64,000 bases of DNA from Ophiosphaerella korrae (Eukaryota > Ascomycota > Dothideomycetes > Pleosporales > Phaeosphaeriaceae), in assembly GCA_028456385.1 (NCBI GenBank), contig JALNQF010000105.1:1-64000 (forward strand). The letters run 5' to 3'. Positions 14,046-25,919 of the stretch are shown in pieces. A model generated the notes under the pieces. The model did no database searches. It was not told the DNA's origin and saw nothing but the letters and a program-made list of their open reading frames with translations. Both the position numbers and the translations under genes were made by a program. The first letter of the stretch is position 1, and every line of letters starts with the position of its first letter.

Positions 14046-14135
14046 AGTAAGTAAGTAGTACTTTTTACTAACTTTATATACTAATTTAAGTATATAACTT
14101 AATAATATAGTTAAGTAAAGAGTATATATAATAAT
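13913..14135. repeat. Two direct copies of a pogo-type terminal segment (about 85 bp each)
   Basis: The segments at about 13913-14010 and 14046-14135 share the run AGTAAGTAAGTAGTAC, then TACTAACTTTATA and the following 50 bp. The second copy is the left end of the Fot1/pogo element. An inverted counterpart is found at its right end near 23235-23271. The first copy may be a footprint of another copy or a duplication. Confidence 0.6.
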
Positions 14136-14464
14136 AATTAATTAAGTAGTAGCTTTTCTATTTTTTTTATATATATATAAGTTATACTTAGTCTTTCTAT
14201 ACTTTTTATAGTATATATAAGCCTAGTAACTTAGACTTAAGTACGTTTTATCTTAATACTATTTATTAACTTAATACTATATAGCCTTTGTTTTAGTAAG
14301 TATATTTTCTCTTTATTTTTTTATTAAGACTTCTTTTCTCTAAATCTACTTCTTTTTTTATAATTTTTATTTACTAGCTACTTTATTTACTTTTTTAAAA
14401 CTAGAAATCTAATTATATATTAACTTAGCTTTAAGTATTATTTTATAAGCTCTTTTTTTTATAA

Positions 14465-14700
14465 AAGACTTACTTTTATATTTTTTACTTTATACTAATA
14501 TTAGTAAGTTTATAACTTACTAATATTTAACTACTTTTCTAATTTTAGTTAGCGCTTAGTAAGCTACTAGGTATATATACTTAGTACTTACTTAGATAGC
14601 TTTATTTACTATTTACTCTTTTTAGTTAATTATTAAAACTACTTTATTAAGTTATTTTATATAAAGTTTACTTTATACTTTTTAAGTTAATTAATTATAC
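14465..14700 (+). repeat. Short interspersed repeat, copy 1
   Basis: About 200 bp are shared with 35345-35555 (same strand) and 56150-56345 (opposite strand). The core contains AGTAAGCTACTAGGTATATA and TTATTTACTATTTACTC. This copy lies in the C-terminal coding part of the Fot1 element and carries no recognisable protein. The exact ends could not be fixed. Confidence 0.6.
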
Positions 14701-15447
14701 TAATAATTAAAGCTAGTAATAAGCTTTTATACTAGTATATAAGCTACCTAGAGAGCTTCTAGTAAAGCTAAAGTTAGAGTAGCTAGAGTAAGTATATAGA
14801 GCTAAATATTAAGTCTTAAAATAACTACTTCTAGTTAAAGTAAAATAAAGCTTATAGCTTAAAAAGTAAAGTAAATATTAGCTTTTTTAAAGGCTTAGTT
14901 AAAGGCTATATAAAAACCTAGTAAGAATTTAAGTTTAGTAATATAATTAATATAGTTTTAAATTTAGCTTTTAACTTAATAGCTATATACTTTCTTTAAT
15001 AAAAAGAAGTAACTAATATTAAAAAGCTAAAGTAAGTAAAATAAGTAAGCTAGTATATAAAGTATATAAATATTATTCTTTTTATAAACTTTATTAAATA
15101 TAAAAGAGTAGTAGCTTCTATAACTATTAAGTATAAGTAGCTAATATATATAAACTACTTAGTTCTTTATATACTTATTAAAGGACTTAAGCTAGTTAAT
15201 AGCTAGCTTATTTATTATTTAGTATTTATTACTAATTCTAATAGCTTAGTTTTATAAGATATAGTTTTCTTTATACTAAGTAGAGAAGTAGTACTTACTA
15301 GTAAAAATAAAGAATAGTAAAACTACTTAGCTAGTAGTATTAATTATAGTAATTACTAGACTAGATAACTTTTATCTTACTTCTCTTCTCTAACTCTATT
15401 ATAATAAGCTAAGTTATAATCTTACTTATTATAAAGCTAACTTTATT

Positions 15448-15892
15448 TGTTATAGCTATAGTAAAAGAAAACTAATTAGAGCTAATTAGCTTTACTATAG
15501 ATAATAATAGTATATATAATTTATAGAGTAATAAACTTAATTAGGAAGTTAATAATAATAGCGACACGTAATAACTTTATAATTTATAATCTTAGTAAAT
15601 ATAAAGTATAAAGCTAAATACGTAATAACTTTATAATTTATAATCTTAGCAAATACAAAGTATAAAGCTAGCTAAGAAGTATAGGTATATAATTAGTAGT
15701 AATACGTATTATTAGGATAGTATTAGTAATTTAATCCTTTAACTATAGAACGCTAATACAAGATAGTTACAAGATATCTTCTATTATTTATAGTTATTAT
15801 AGATTACTATATAAGCTTTTGTTATTAACTCTTAATCTACTAATATACTCTAAAAGGATTACCTATAGTTAATAATAAGGCGACCTATTATA
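15448..15892 (+). repeat. 5' LTR (445 bp) of plus-strand Gypsy copy
   Basis: Starts with an intact TG (TGTTATAG) and ends CTATTATA (from CTATTACA), followed by the shared leader CCTTACTAATTTAG. It contains an internal tandem pair around AATAACTTTATAATTTATAA. Confidence 0.93.
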
Positions 15893-18800
15893 CCTTACTA
15901 ATTTAGTTATTACGAGAAGAAAAGTGTAAGTAGCGTATAGTCTAGCTAATATAATAGTAGAAAGCTTAACTAAGAAAGTAGCTAAAGTACTTATAAGTAG
16001 TTATAAATTAGATAATACTATATAAAAGTAAGTTAAGAATTATATAAATAACTTAATCTTAGAAAAGGAAAATATAAAGATAGTAATCGACGCCTTAGAA
16101 ACCTAAAATAAAGAACTCTAAGAATACGTAAAGTAGAATAAAGCCTAAATTAAAGCTATTATTAAAGGATAGAATTAGATAGAACTAATTACCTAATAAC
16201 TAGAAATAAGTACGACGAAGAAACTACTAAAAATACTAATACTTAAGAAATTTAATAGAATAAAGGAAAACCTAAAACCCTTTATAGTATTAGTATAACT
16301 TTAGATTAATATATAAATACTATACTTTAATAGAGAAGATAAGAAAGTAATATATATTAGAATATACTTTAAAGAAGACGTAATAAGATATTTTAAGCTT
16401 TACTAGATAGATTATATAATATATACTTAGATAAACTAAAAAGATAAAATAAGAGCTATCTTTAGAAGTTATAAATACTTTATAAGATAAATAAGAGTAG
16501 TATTTAGAGATATAGATATTACTTAATAAGCTAAAGAAAGGCTAGAAAAGCTTATATAAAATTAGAGTATTCTTAATTATATATTATAGTTTAAATAACT
16601 ATTATAAAATATAGAATAGAATAAACTATCTCTAATATTAAGATTTAAACAAGGACTAAATATAAAAATATAATACGAAATAATTTATATAGAAAAGCTA
16701 AGAATACTAGAAGCTCTAAAGTAATAAGTAATATAAATTAATAATAATCTTTAAGAATAGAATAAGAATAAGTATAAAGGATATACTTAGAACTATAATA
16801 AGAGAGACCCTATAATCCTTAATACTAATAAAAATAAAAAAAAAATAAAGAATAAAGACTATATATACTTTAATTATAGTAAGCTAGGCTACTATATAAA
16901 GAACTACTATTTAAAATAAAAGAAAGATATAGTATATTATAAGTATAAGAAGCTAAGATACTTTGTAAAAGACTATAGAAGTAAAGATCTTAAGAAAAAT
17001 AAAGAAACTTAGTTTAAAACAACTAAGAATAAGAGAGAAATACTTAAAGTAAAGGCTAAACTTTAAGAAAAAGTAGTTAGGAGTAAAGAAATATAATACC
17101 TAATACTCTATTAGACTTTTTATTATAAAGATAACTACTATATATATCTTTTTAGTAAATAAAAAGTAAGATAGTTCTTATAGAAGTATAGAGTAGTAGT
17201 AATAAAAGAAAGTAGAATAAAAGTATAGCTAGAAGAAATAGCTTATATAATAGACCTACTAATAGAAGACTTAGAAGGAGAAGAGCCCTAGACTCTATTA
17301 ATCTAGGCTAAAAGACTAGAACTAAATAAAAAGACTACTATAGTTTCCTTAGAAGAACTATAAAGAGATAAAAGATAAATTTATATAAAAAGTATAGAAT
17401 ATACTCTATTATATATATATAGTTTTAATAGCTATATAATAATAGATATAGTAAAATAAAATAAAAATTAGAAATTTATTTAAAAATACTTACTAGTTAT
17501 AAGTATAGAAGAAGTATATAAAGATAAGAAAGAACGTAATCTTAAAGTAATAAAGTTTATAATATTCTAAGAATAGATAGAGTAATATATAGTTATAGTA
17601 AGAAGAATACTTATATAAAGAGAATAGTAGTATTTTATAAAAAAAATATAATAGATTAATAAAGCCTATATACTATAAATATTAATAGTATATTACGTCC
17701 TAATAATAACAAGACCTAGTATAGATAGGTACTAGGTAGAGGATAATAAGAGAATAAATCTAGAATATCTAGTATATCTAGAAATAGTATAAGTATTATA
17801 TTTAAATATATACTATTACTTATATAGAGAAAAAAAGGTATAAAACTATATATAGCTAAAATAAGAGAAAGGATATAACTATATAAAAGTAATCCTAAAG
17901 AAAGAAATTAAAAGTTAAGAAATAATTAAGATACCTAACAAAGAATATATATTAATTAGACTAGGACCTAAGCTATTAAAAGAATATATTAAAGAAAGAC
18001 TATAGTATAAGTATATATATAATAAATATCTAAAACATAAGAACTATAAATATTATATAAAGTAATAGCTCTAGAAGAATAGATAAATTAAAGAAAGACC
18101 TAAATAAGAAAAGCTAGAAAGTATATTAAGCCTATACGTTATAAAAAACAAAACGTACTAAAGAAAGAAAGTATAATTAATAATTAATAGTAAAGCTATA
18201 AAGAACTTTATATATAAGAAGTTTATAGAAATATAAGGAATATATTATATAATAAAGAAATACCCTTAATAATTAAGTATAATTAAAGGAAAACTATTTT
18301 AAGAACTTATTAAATTTAAAATAGTACTCTCTATATTAAAAATTAATAAACTAGAAATTAAAAATATAGTTATAGATATAATAATAATTAATAATAAATA
18401 AGATATAATATTAGGTATACTATAGTTATAGATAACTAACCTAAAGATTAATTAGAGAATAAGAAAAATTAGCTACTCTAAGAAAGATATATTAAAAGCT
18501 AATATAATTACGTATAAAGGATAGTTCCTAGAAGAATATAAGAAATAGGAGAAATAACTTATAGAACCTAATAACTATCTTCTAGAATAGTAACTATAGG
18601 ATTTAGCGATAGAACTAGAAGAAGAAAAAGACGTAAGATAGAGCCTAGTCTACTAGAAAATAGAAGAAGAATCTAAAATTAAATAAGTATTTATCTAGAA
18701 CGTAATTAAGAAGAAATAGATAAGAGAATCTAAATCCTTAGTAGTATATAAACTTATATTTATAGATAAAAGAGAGATAAATAATAAATAACTTTACGTA

Positions 18801-20175
18801 AACTTTAGAAAAATAAACGTAATTATAAATAAGAACTAATATCTCTTACTATATATAGATAAAATACAAGATAGACTATAAAAAGCTTAAATCTTTATAA
18901 AACTAGATATCTAAAACGTGTACTACTAGATTAGAATTAAGAAAAGAGATAAATAGAAAACTACGTTTAGATCGTAATATAGACTATATAAATATCTAGT
19001 TATACTATTTAGACTAATAAACGCACTAGTAGTATTTTAAGAAAGAATTAATATAGTACTAAAAGAGTACTTAGATATATTTATATTTATATACTTAGAT
19101 ATTATACTTATATTCTTAAAAATAGAAGAAGAACACGTATAATATATATATAATGTGCTAGAAAAGCTAGTAGAAAATATTATATTTCTTAAGATAAGAA
19201 AATACAAGTTCTATATAAAGAAAATAGACTTCCTTAGATTTATTATAGAACTAGGAAAAATTAAGATTAACTTAAATAAGATTAGAGTAATCTAAGAATA
19301 GCTAATACTAAAGAACTTATAAAAAGTATAATAATTTTATAGACTAGTAAATTTTTATAAAAAACTAATAGTTAATTAGTTTAAGCTAATAGAACTACTA
19401 ATAAACCTTATAAAGAAAGATATACAATTTAAATAGACTAAAGAGTATAATAAAGTATTTAATTAAGTTAAGTAAAGATTTATAGAAAATCTAGTTATTA
19501 GGATATATAACCTAGACTAACTAGTAATAGTAAAGATAGATATATCTAATTTAGTCTATAGAATAGTACTAATATAAGAAGACCTAGATATAAAACAAGA
19601 ATACTTAGTTAAATACTTCTCTAAGAAAATAAAACTAGTAGAACTTAACTACTTAATTTATAATAAGAAAATATTAGTAATCTATAAAGTATTTAAGTAA
19701 TAAAAAGTATATTTATAAAGAGTAAAATATTAAATAAAGGTCTATATAAACTATAAGAATCTTATAGAATTTATAATAAATAAAGACTTATTATAATACT
19801 ATATAAGATAGTAAGAGTTTTTATTAATATTTAATATAGAAATTATATATACTAAGGGTAAAGATAACTAATTTATAGATACCCTAAGTAGAAGACTAGA
19901 CTTATAAAAAGAAGTAAACGCTACTAGTATAGTTCTAGTTAAGAATAAAGAAAGATACTTAGTTTTAAATATACTTAAGATAGCTATAATACTTAAAAGA
20001 AAAAATAGCGAGCTAGATAAATAGATTTAAAAAAAAATAGAGAAAGCTTTTAAAGAAATAAAGAAGCTTAAAATCTAAGAAGAAATTATAAAAGTATATA
20101 GAAGAATATATATACTAAGTAAAATATAAAGAGAATTTATATAATAATTCTATAAACTACTAGTATATAGATATT

Positions 20176-20429
20176 TGTAAGGACAGCATACTACTAAGCT
20201 AATCCTAACAAAAAGGGGCTAATAGCTAGTTAAGCTATTGTAGTAGTATATAATATATATACTAGTTATTATCGCTTGAAGTTCTTCGAACTCGCTTAGG
20301 GTTGTACTAAGTTGTATGCGGTAGAATATACTAGCCGACAGAGCTAGCACGCGCTAGTTACTCAGCCTAGTAGAGCTCGTCGACAGCGCTAAGCGTACCC
20401 TAATAGCTCCCCGCCCTAGACCCCTTACA
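20176..20429. mobile_element. Solo LTR, 254 bp, not RIP-mutated
   Basis: The segment begins TGTAAGGAC, ends CCCCTTACA (inverted TG...CA ends of 7-8 bp) and is flanked by a perfect 5-bp duplication ATATT (20171-20175 and 20430-20434). Removing it with one duplication copy restores a continuous Gypsy sequence that aligns with the sister copy near 52315. Its composition is normal, with many CA, TG and CG dinucleotides, unlike everything around it. A TATATAATATATATA stretch near 20250 is a possible TATA box. The parent LTR element is not present in the window. The family could be Copia or Gypsy. Confidence 0.88.
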
Positions 20430-22282
20430 ATATTAAAGTATTAATAAAATATTAGATAGACTCTTAAAAGATTACTATATCTTAAAAGTAGAGTAATTAG
20501 TAATAGAAGTACTACAAGATTATATAGAATATTATAGAAATAAATATATAAAATACGTACTATATAGAATATTATAACTAGTTAAGATATTAGAAAGACT
20601 TTAAAAAGTTATTATAATAGACTTTATTACAAAACTACTAAAGTCTAAAGACCTAATATTAGGAGTTAAATATAATAGAATCTTAATAATAGTAAATAAA
20701 CTTATAAAGTACTTATACTTTAGACTATATAAAGAAAAAAGTAGGATAGAAGTTACTATATACTAGGTCCTAGAGACTATAGTTAGTTAATATAGTATCC
20801 TATATAAAATTATTATAGATAGAGACGTAAGATTTATATTAAAACTATAGAGAATAATAGTAGTATTATTAGGAATCTAATATATAATATTAATAGTATA
20901 TTACCTATAGATAGATAAGTAATTAGAACGTATAAACTAGATAGTAGAATAATACTTAAGATACTACCTTAACTACAATTAGAATAATTAGGTATAGCTA
21001 CTACTTATAGTATAGCTAGTATATAATAGCGTAAAGAATATAGTAATAAAAATATTACTTTTCTTTATAAACTATAGATTTAACCCTAATATATACTAGA
21101 TACTAAAATTCTAAGTATCTTAGTCTCTAAGAAGAGAAAACTTTATAAATAAACTTAAAGAGATATAGAATTCTTATAAGATTAAATAGTAAAGTACTAT
21201 AATAAAAAATACTAAGAAGGACTCTAATTTAGAGAAGGAGAAAAAGTATAGTTAATACGTAAAAATATTAAGAGTAAATAATTAAGTTCTAAACTAGATT
21301 ACGTTAAGATAAAACAATATAAGATTAAAAAAGAAGTTATACTAGTTATATTTAAACTAAGGCTACTAGATAAAATAAGGATACACCTAATATTCTACGT
21401 AGTACTACTAGAAAAAGTACTATAAGAAGTAGAACTACTAGTATACAAAGTAGATACGTATAGAGAATAAAAAAAATAAGAAGTTAAAGAAATCTTATAG
21501 TACTAGTTTTACAATAGAAAAAACTACTACCTAGTAGAATAGATAAGAATAAATAAAAAAGGATAACTATAGGAAAATATATAGGAACTAGAAGATAATC
21601 TTAACTACTTTAAGAAACTAGAGGAGTTCTAAAAACAAAACTCTCTAGATTACCTTATAGTAAACTAAGAAAATTAGTACTACTAACACTAAATAGAGAG
21701 ACGTTAGGAATACCTAATATAATAAGAGCTAGAGTAGCCTCTATAGCGTCTTTAAAGTCTATCTTAGCCTCTAAAGTATATAGCTATTTAGATAATTTAG
21801 TATTATTATAAGCCTTTATCTTATAGAGATACTTAATATAAGAATAAAGATCTACTAGCTTATAAAGAATTAGCTTATACTTAGCTTTAGCTTCTATAAG
21901 CTATAATAATAGTATCTCTTAAGCTTAGTTAATAGCTTACTCTATATAACTTAGTAAGAAAAAACTATATAGAAATTAAGTACTTATACTCTATAAGAGA
22001 AATACCTAAAGGTGTATACTTATATTAGATATTAGTAACAATATACTTATTATAGTATATACTATCTTTTAAAAATACAAGGTAAGTATATTTTAATTAA
22101 GTATAATAGGCGTATAGAAATATTTTAACCCTATTATAAGTAATAAAAGTAATAAGAAGAAGTTTATTACGCTAAGAATAAGAAGATATAAAGAATAATA
22201 AATTAGAAATAAATAAATAAACTAGACTAATAACCTTAGCTCTAAGATAGAGAAACAAGAACCTATCTAAAAAGAGGAATAG

Positions 22283-22727
22283 TATTATAGCTATAACAAG
22301 AGAAAACTAATTAGAGCTAACTAGCTTTACTATAGATAATAATAGTATATATAATCTATAGGGTAATAAACTTAATTAGAAAGTTAACTATAATAGAAAT
22401 ACGTAACAACTTTATAATTTATAATCTTAGTAAATATAAAGTATAAAGCTAAATACGTAATAACTTTATAATTTACGATCTTAGTAAATACAAAGTATAA
22501 AGCTAGCTAAGAAGTATAGTTATATAATTAGTAGTAATACGTATTATTAAGATAGTATTAGTAATTTAATCCTTTAACTATAGAATACTAATACAAGATA
22601 GTTATAAGATATCTTCTATTATTTATAGTTATTATAGATTACTATATAAGCTTTTATTATTAACTCTTAATCTACTAATATACTCTAGAAGGATTACTTG
22701 TAGTTAATAATAGGGTAACCTATTACA
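22283..22727 (+). repeat. 3' LTR (445 bp) of plus-strand Gypsy copy
   Basis: Same length as the 5' LTR. It begins TATTATAG (TG lost to RIP) and ends with intact CTATTACA directly against the TTATT target duplication. A purine-rich run AAAGAGGAA just upstream (about 22271-22279) is the likely polypurine tract. Confidence 0.93.
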
Positions 22728-22732
22728 TTATT

Positions 22733-23310
22733 AAAGTTATAAATATTTTTATTAGCTATTTTATATATAGCTCTTATATATTATACTATTTTAAACTAGC
22801 TTCTTATAGTAACTAGGTTTTTATATAAAACTTACTACTTATTATATAAGTAATTAAAATATATTATAAGACTATTTATATACTTAATAAAGTTAGCTAG
22901 CTACTTTTACTTAACTAGTAGTATATTATAAATAGCTAGTAGCTTATTAGCTATCTTATATATAGTAGCTAGAGATAAAGTAAAACTATAAGAATTTAAA
23001 TTAAGAATATACTTAATTATTACTTTTTCTTCTAGCTTACTAAGCTTCTTTAAGTTAGGCTAGTAATTACGTTAGTAGTGTAGTATTATTTCTACTACTT
23101 AGAAAACTATAGTAGTAGTTTTATTATATTACATTTAATTTAATTTAATAGAAGAAATAGTAAGCTAAATACTTACTTTATTTAAAGCTAATTAAGTAAC
23201 GTAGTATTAAGCTATTATATATTAAGATAATATAGGCGTATAAAGTTAGTAAGAGGTGCTACTTACTTACTAGTACTACTTACTTACTAGTACTACTTAC
23301 TTACTACTTA
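22733..23310 (-). other. Pogo N-terminal segment and terminal repeats right of the Gypsy insertion
   Basis: The right-hand piece of the split Fot1/pogo element. Past its end, the unit AGTACTACTTACTTACT occurs about three times in tandem (about 23258-23310), probably a duplication of the terminal sequence. RIP-mutated throughout. Confidence 0.55.
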
Positions 23311-24360
23311 CATTACTATTAATACTATTAATAATACTCTAAATTAAGTAATAGAGTTATTTAATTATAAAGAAACTAACTAGCTTCCTATTATAATTAG
23401 CTATTTATTTAAAGAGAATAAAGAAAAGCTTTTTATAATTAATAATTTTTACTAAGATAACTAGATAAAGAGATTAATTTTTAGCTTTACTAGGCCTAGT
23501 ACTAAAGAGATTATTTTCTAACTATACTAGAAAAGCTATTAGTTTACTATCTTTACTAGTATATAGTATAATAAAATATAAGTTATATAAGAACAAGTAC
23601 TATATAAGTAGATTATTTACTATATAAAGTAAAAGATATTCTAAGAATATTAAAAATCTTAAGCTAAATAATAGAATATAGAAGTAGCTAGATCTTTACT
23701 TAAGAGTTAATTTTTAGATAATTTAAGCTATATTACTTCTTCTAATAAGCTAATTAGTTTTTAAGAGTAGTTTTATAGCTTTTAAATATAGTAATACTAG
23801 ATATCTAAATATAGTTACTATTAACTAACAAAAGATACTAATAGATTACTTACTTATTATAGTCTTTATAAGTAGCTTTTAAATTAACTTAATTAATAGT
23901 ACTAGCGCTAACTTACTTTAAGTAAGATAAAATAAAGCTTTAGTTATATATATTAACTATTATACTATTTTATAGAGCTAGATAGTATATAAAAGCTTAA
24001 TTACTTATTTATTTTAATATTTAGATAGAACTTATAGCTTATACTTAACGTAGTCCTATATAGACAATTTTTACTTATACTAGACTTAAGATAAATACTA
24101 AGTAGAACGCTATAGTATATTAGTTTTTACAACTACCTTTTAATATATAATTGTAGCTAAATTCTTAGATTAGTAGCTAACTATAGCTAACAACGAGCTA
24201 GTTTATATACTTAGATCTATAGTATATTATAAGCTAGAAAGTATTCTACTAGCTAATAGTACTATAGTAGATATTTAGTAGTAAAAACTAGACTTTCTAC
24301 CTTAAGTTTAAGTACTTAGAGACCAAAACACTAGGCGTACTATAGGCTAGTTTATCTATA
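23311..24360 (+). repeat. RIP-degraded remnant of an unidentified plus-strand reading frame
   Basis: Between about 23340 and 24200 one plus-strand frame stays open for long runs, broken almost only by TAG/TAA codons that fit C-to-T change in CAG/CAA. This suggests a former protein of roughly 280 or more residues from a multicopy element. I recognise no family. CA dinucleotides reappear gradually after about 24100, marking the edge of the RIP-affected zone. Confidence 0.45.
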
Positions 24361-24813
24361 ATAGACCTACACGACGCAGCGAAGAGCAAGAAATCTTACG
24401 TGCAAATATTATTACGTAGCGAGCAAACAAGATACCTAAAATAGTTACTACTATAGGCTATATTAGGAATTTTGACAATCTTAGTAGGATTAATATTAAT
24501 TTAATTAGTCTCAAAATTACTAATAATTAGCTAGAGCGTTATTGTAGAATTAGAAGAGGTAGAGTTGTTAAAAATAGCTAGTACTAGCATTTTCCACGCG
24601 AAGACTTCTACCTTATTTGATATAGTAGGAAGGCCTTACTGTTTATGTTAGTGTATACTTAAAGGGGGTTACTTGTCATTAAACTCTTAGTAGTTTACAA
24701 AGTCCAAAATCGTCTACTTTTACTACTTTTCTAAACGCTGAGACTGCGTTAGAATTTTTGCCTTGAGTCATTTCGTCATCTAAACGGTTGGGATTGACAT
24801 ACTCAGCCTGTAG
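24361..24813. other. Transition from AT-rich repeat to normal-composition island
   Basis: Base composition shifts to normal across this stretch. No coding frame, splice pattern or terminal repeat that I can support is present. A nine-base match (ACTAGGCGT) to the pogo terminal repeat lies just to the left, near 24328, but is too short to call. Confidence 0.4.
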
Positions 24814-25292
24814 ATACTTGCATCAGGAGCATGGCTATGTCAATCTAATTTGGGACACCAAAATCTCCGAGATGGCTCTAAATGGCATTATGTCCAACGC
24901 AAAGCATGCCTTTCTGTTTGTGACTACGAGAAAAGGTTGGAACATATCGTTGCCACTATACCTAAAACCTGGCCCCATAGTGAGAGGTATACGCTTCATT
25001 CTATCCTGTACATACTCCCTCAAACTGGAGACGGTGTTTGTACTCCTTAGCCGGCTAGTCAGCCTCTCGCAGATCGGCGTGCCGGGCCTCTCGTCCATAT
25101 CTATCTAAACGACCCAACTAGCGCACGAGCACACCCTGATTGGGGGCACCTAGCGTGCGTTGAGAAACGGCAGAGGTTCGATTTCGAGTCCTTGATAGCT
25201 CTCTGCGGACCAAGAATGGCTCCACAGCTTTTCTCTCAGGAGGTATACTCTGATAAGGAACCCAAACTCAGCCCCTGCTCAGGGGTCTAAAA
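24814..25292 (+). pseudogene. Decayed reading frame of unknown product, interrupted by one TAG
   Basis: One plus-strand frame runs for about 160 codons from just after a stop at 24811-24813 to the TAA at 25290-25292, with a single interruption, a TAG at 25049. The context CCT-TAG-CCG fits a former CAG glutamine codon hit by RIP leaking out of the neighbouring repeats. There is no obvious ATG start in frame and no intron pattern, so this may be an inner exon or a fragment. The C-terminal part looks protein-like (mixed composition, no low complexity). I do not recognise the family. It may also be chance openness in GC-rich DNA. Confidence 0.3.
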
Positions 25293-25325
25293 TGTGACCC
25301 AAGGCGTTATGGTTTTGTTCATGAG

Positions 25326-25441
25326 TGTTATGTAGAGAATACTGAGTTGATTGATTGCATAACCGTATAGAGGAGGTCGGAGTATTATTATATATAACTC
25401 CTAAGGTGGCTGGTAGATATCGGCCGCCTATAATTCTAACA
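25326..25441. mobile_element. Tiny solo LTR, 116 bp
   Basis: Starts TGTTATGTAG, ends ATTCTAACA and is flanked by a perfect 5-bp duplication ATGAG (25321-25325 and 25442-25446). It holds a TATATATAACTC stretch that could be the LTR TATA box. It is not RIP-mutated. Its length fits a small Copia LTR or a TRIM-type element. No internal region remains, so it is read as the product of LTR-LTR recombination. Confidence 0.8.
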
Positions 25442-25919
25442 ATGAGCAAACCGGAGCAAGCGTGAGCAAACGTGGTTTGGGCTGAGCAAAATTGAGCCGA
25501 ATTGAGCGGAGTAAGAATGTGCTATCCCCCCAAGGCCCCGTATCGCAAGCTGGCAACCACACTAAAAAGCGAGTTCACTTCGAGGATGCGGACGAAGACG
25601 ATTTGCCTCCTACCACCAGGAGAAAGGGTTTGGTAAACTATTCTACGAATGCGTAGCAAAATAAGCAGGTCCTATACCACGATAGGAGCGACCCTTAGCC
25701 TTGCCAACGGCTACAGAAAGGATCCAGGATCTAGAAGTGGGGGTGAAAGCGCTAGAAGAGGATAAGGTAAACTTGGTGAGAATTATTCAAGAGTGGGCTG
25801 GGATGAATATGAATTTTGCGCAAAAACTTACGGTGTTCATACAAGCTAGCGATACTGGTACATTACGAGGATACCTAAGTTCTAAACTATTGCTAAGGAA
25901 CATTGCCAACATTCAACAA
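25442..25919 (+). pseudogene. Fragmented open segments, possible relic with coiled-coil
   Basis: Two plus-strand segments look protein-like but lie in different frames and are broken by stops. About 25499-25640 reads a basic then acidic stretch (KKRVHFEDADEDD). About 25701-25919 reads a heptad-like, charged helix (RIQDLEVGV, LEEDKVNLV) with only a TTG at its start and a stop just upstream. The second runs into the antisense of the ABC transporter's last exon. Immediately after the solo LTR, a GAGCAAA-like motif recurs about five times (25443-25505). I recognise no family. These may be pieces of one decayed gene or chance. Confidence 0.2.

Larger units (their letters stand above)
15448..22727 (+). 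mobile_element. Full-length Ty3/Gypsy LTR retrotransposon, plus strand, RIP-inactivated
   Basis: Two 445-bp LTRs (15448-15892 and 22283-22727) and a perfect 5-bp target duplication TTATT (15443-15447 and 22728-22732) define the element. The interior order is gag, zinc knuckles (about 16860-16980), reverse transcriptase with a Y-L-D core near 19093, RNase H near 19540-19700, and integrase near 20460-20880. Frames are riddled with TAG/TAA stops. It landed inside a pogo element, and later received a 254-bp solo LTR at 20176-20429. Without that insertion and its 5-bp duplication it is about 7.0 kb, like its sister copies. Confidence 0.92.
14046..23271 (-). mobile_element. Fot1/pogo (Tc1-mariner superfamily) DNA transposon, split by a Gypsy insertion
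   Basis: The parts are 22728-23271 and 14046-15447, with the Gypsy copy 15448-22727 between them. On the minus strand, 23150-22990 translates to remnants of the pogo/Tc5 DNA-binding domain (LTEEEE-like start, then a K-Y-I-L-D-L-type helix and NKLLA). After the insertion, about 15010-14930 reads as the conserved motif around H-LLQPLDV-CF preceding the last catalytic acidic residue. The end near 14280 is a Lys/Arg-rich tail, as in Fot1 transposases. Inverted ends containing AGTAAGTAAGTAG and TACTAACTTTATA lie at 14046 and 23271. All frames carry RIP-type stops. Family assignment rests on remembered motif patterns in a mutated sequence. Confidence 0.7.

Noticed and set aside
24320..24340. Fourth copy of the pogo end at the left border of the ABC island
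   Set aside because: Only about nine bases (ACTAGGCGT) match, and the diagnostic GCGCAACG part is absent.
24788..25108. 106-codon plus-strand frame starting at 24788
   Set aside because: It overlaps the longer frame 24814-25292, which has only one RIP-type stop and a more protein-like composition. No family is recognised for either.
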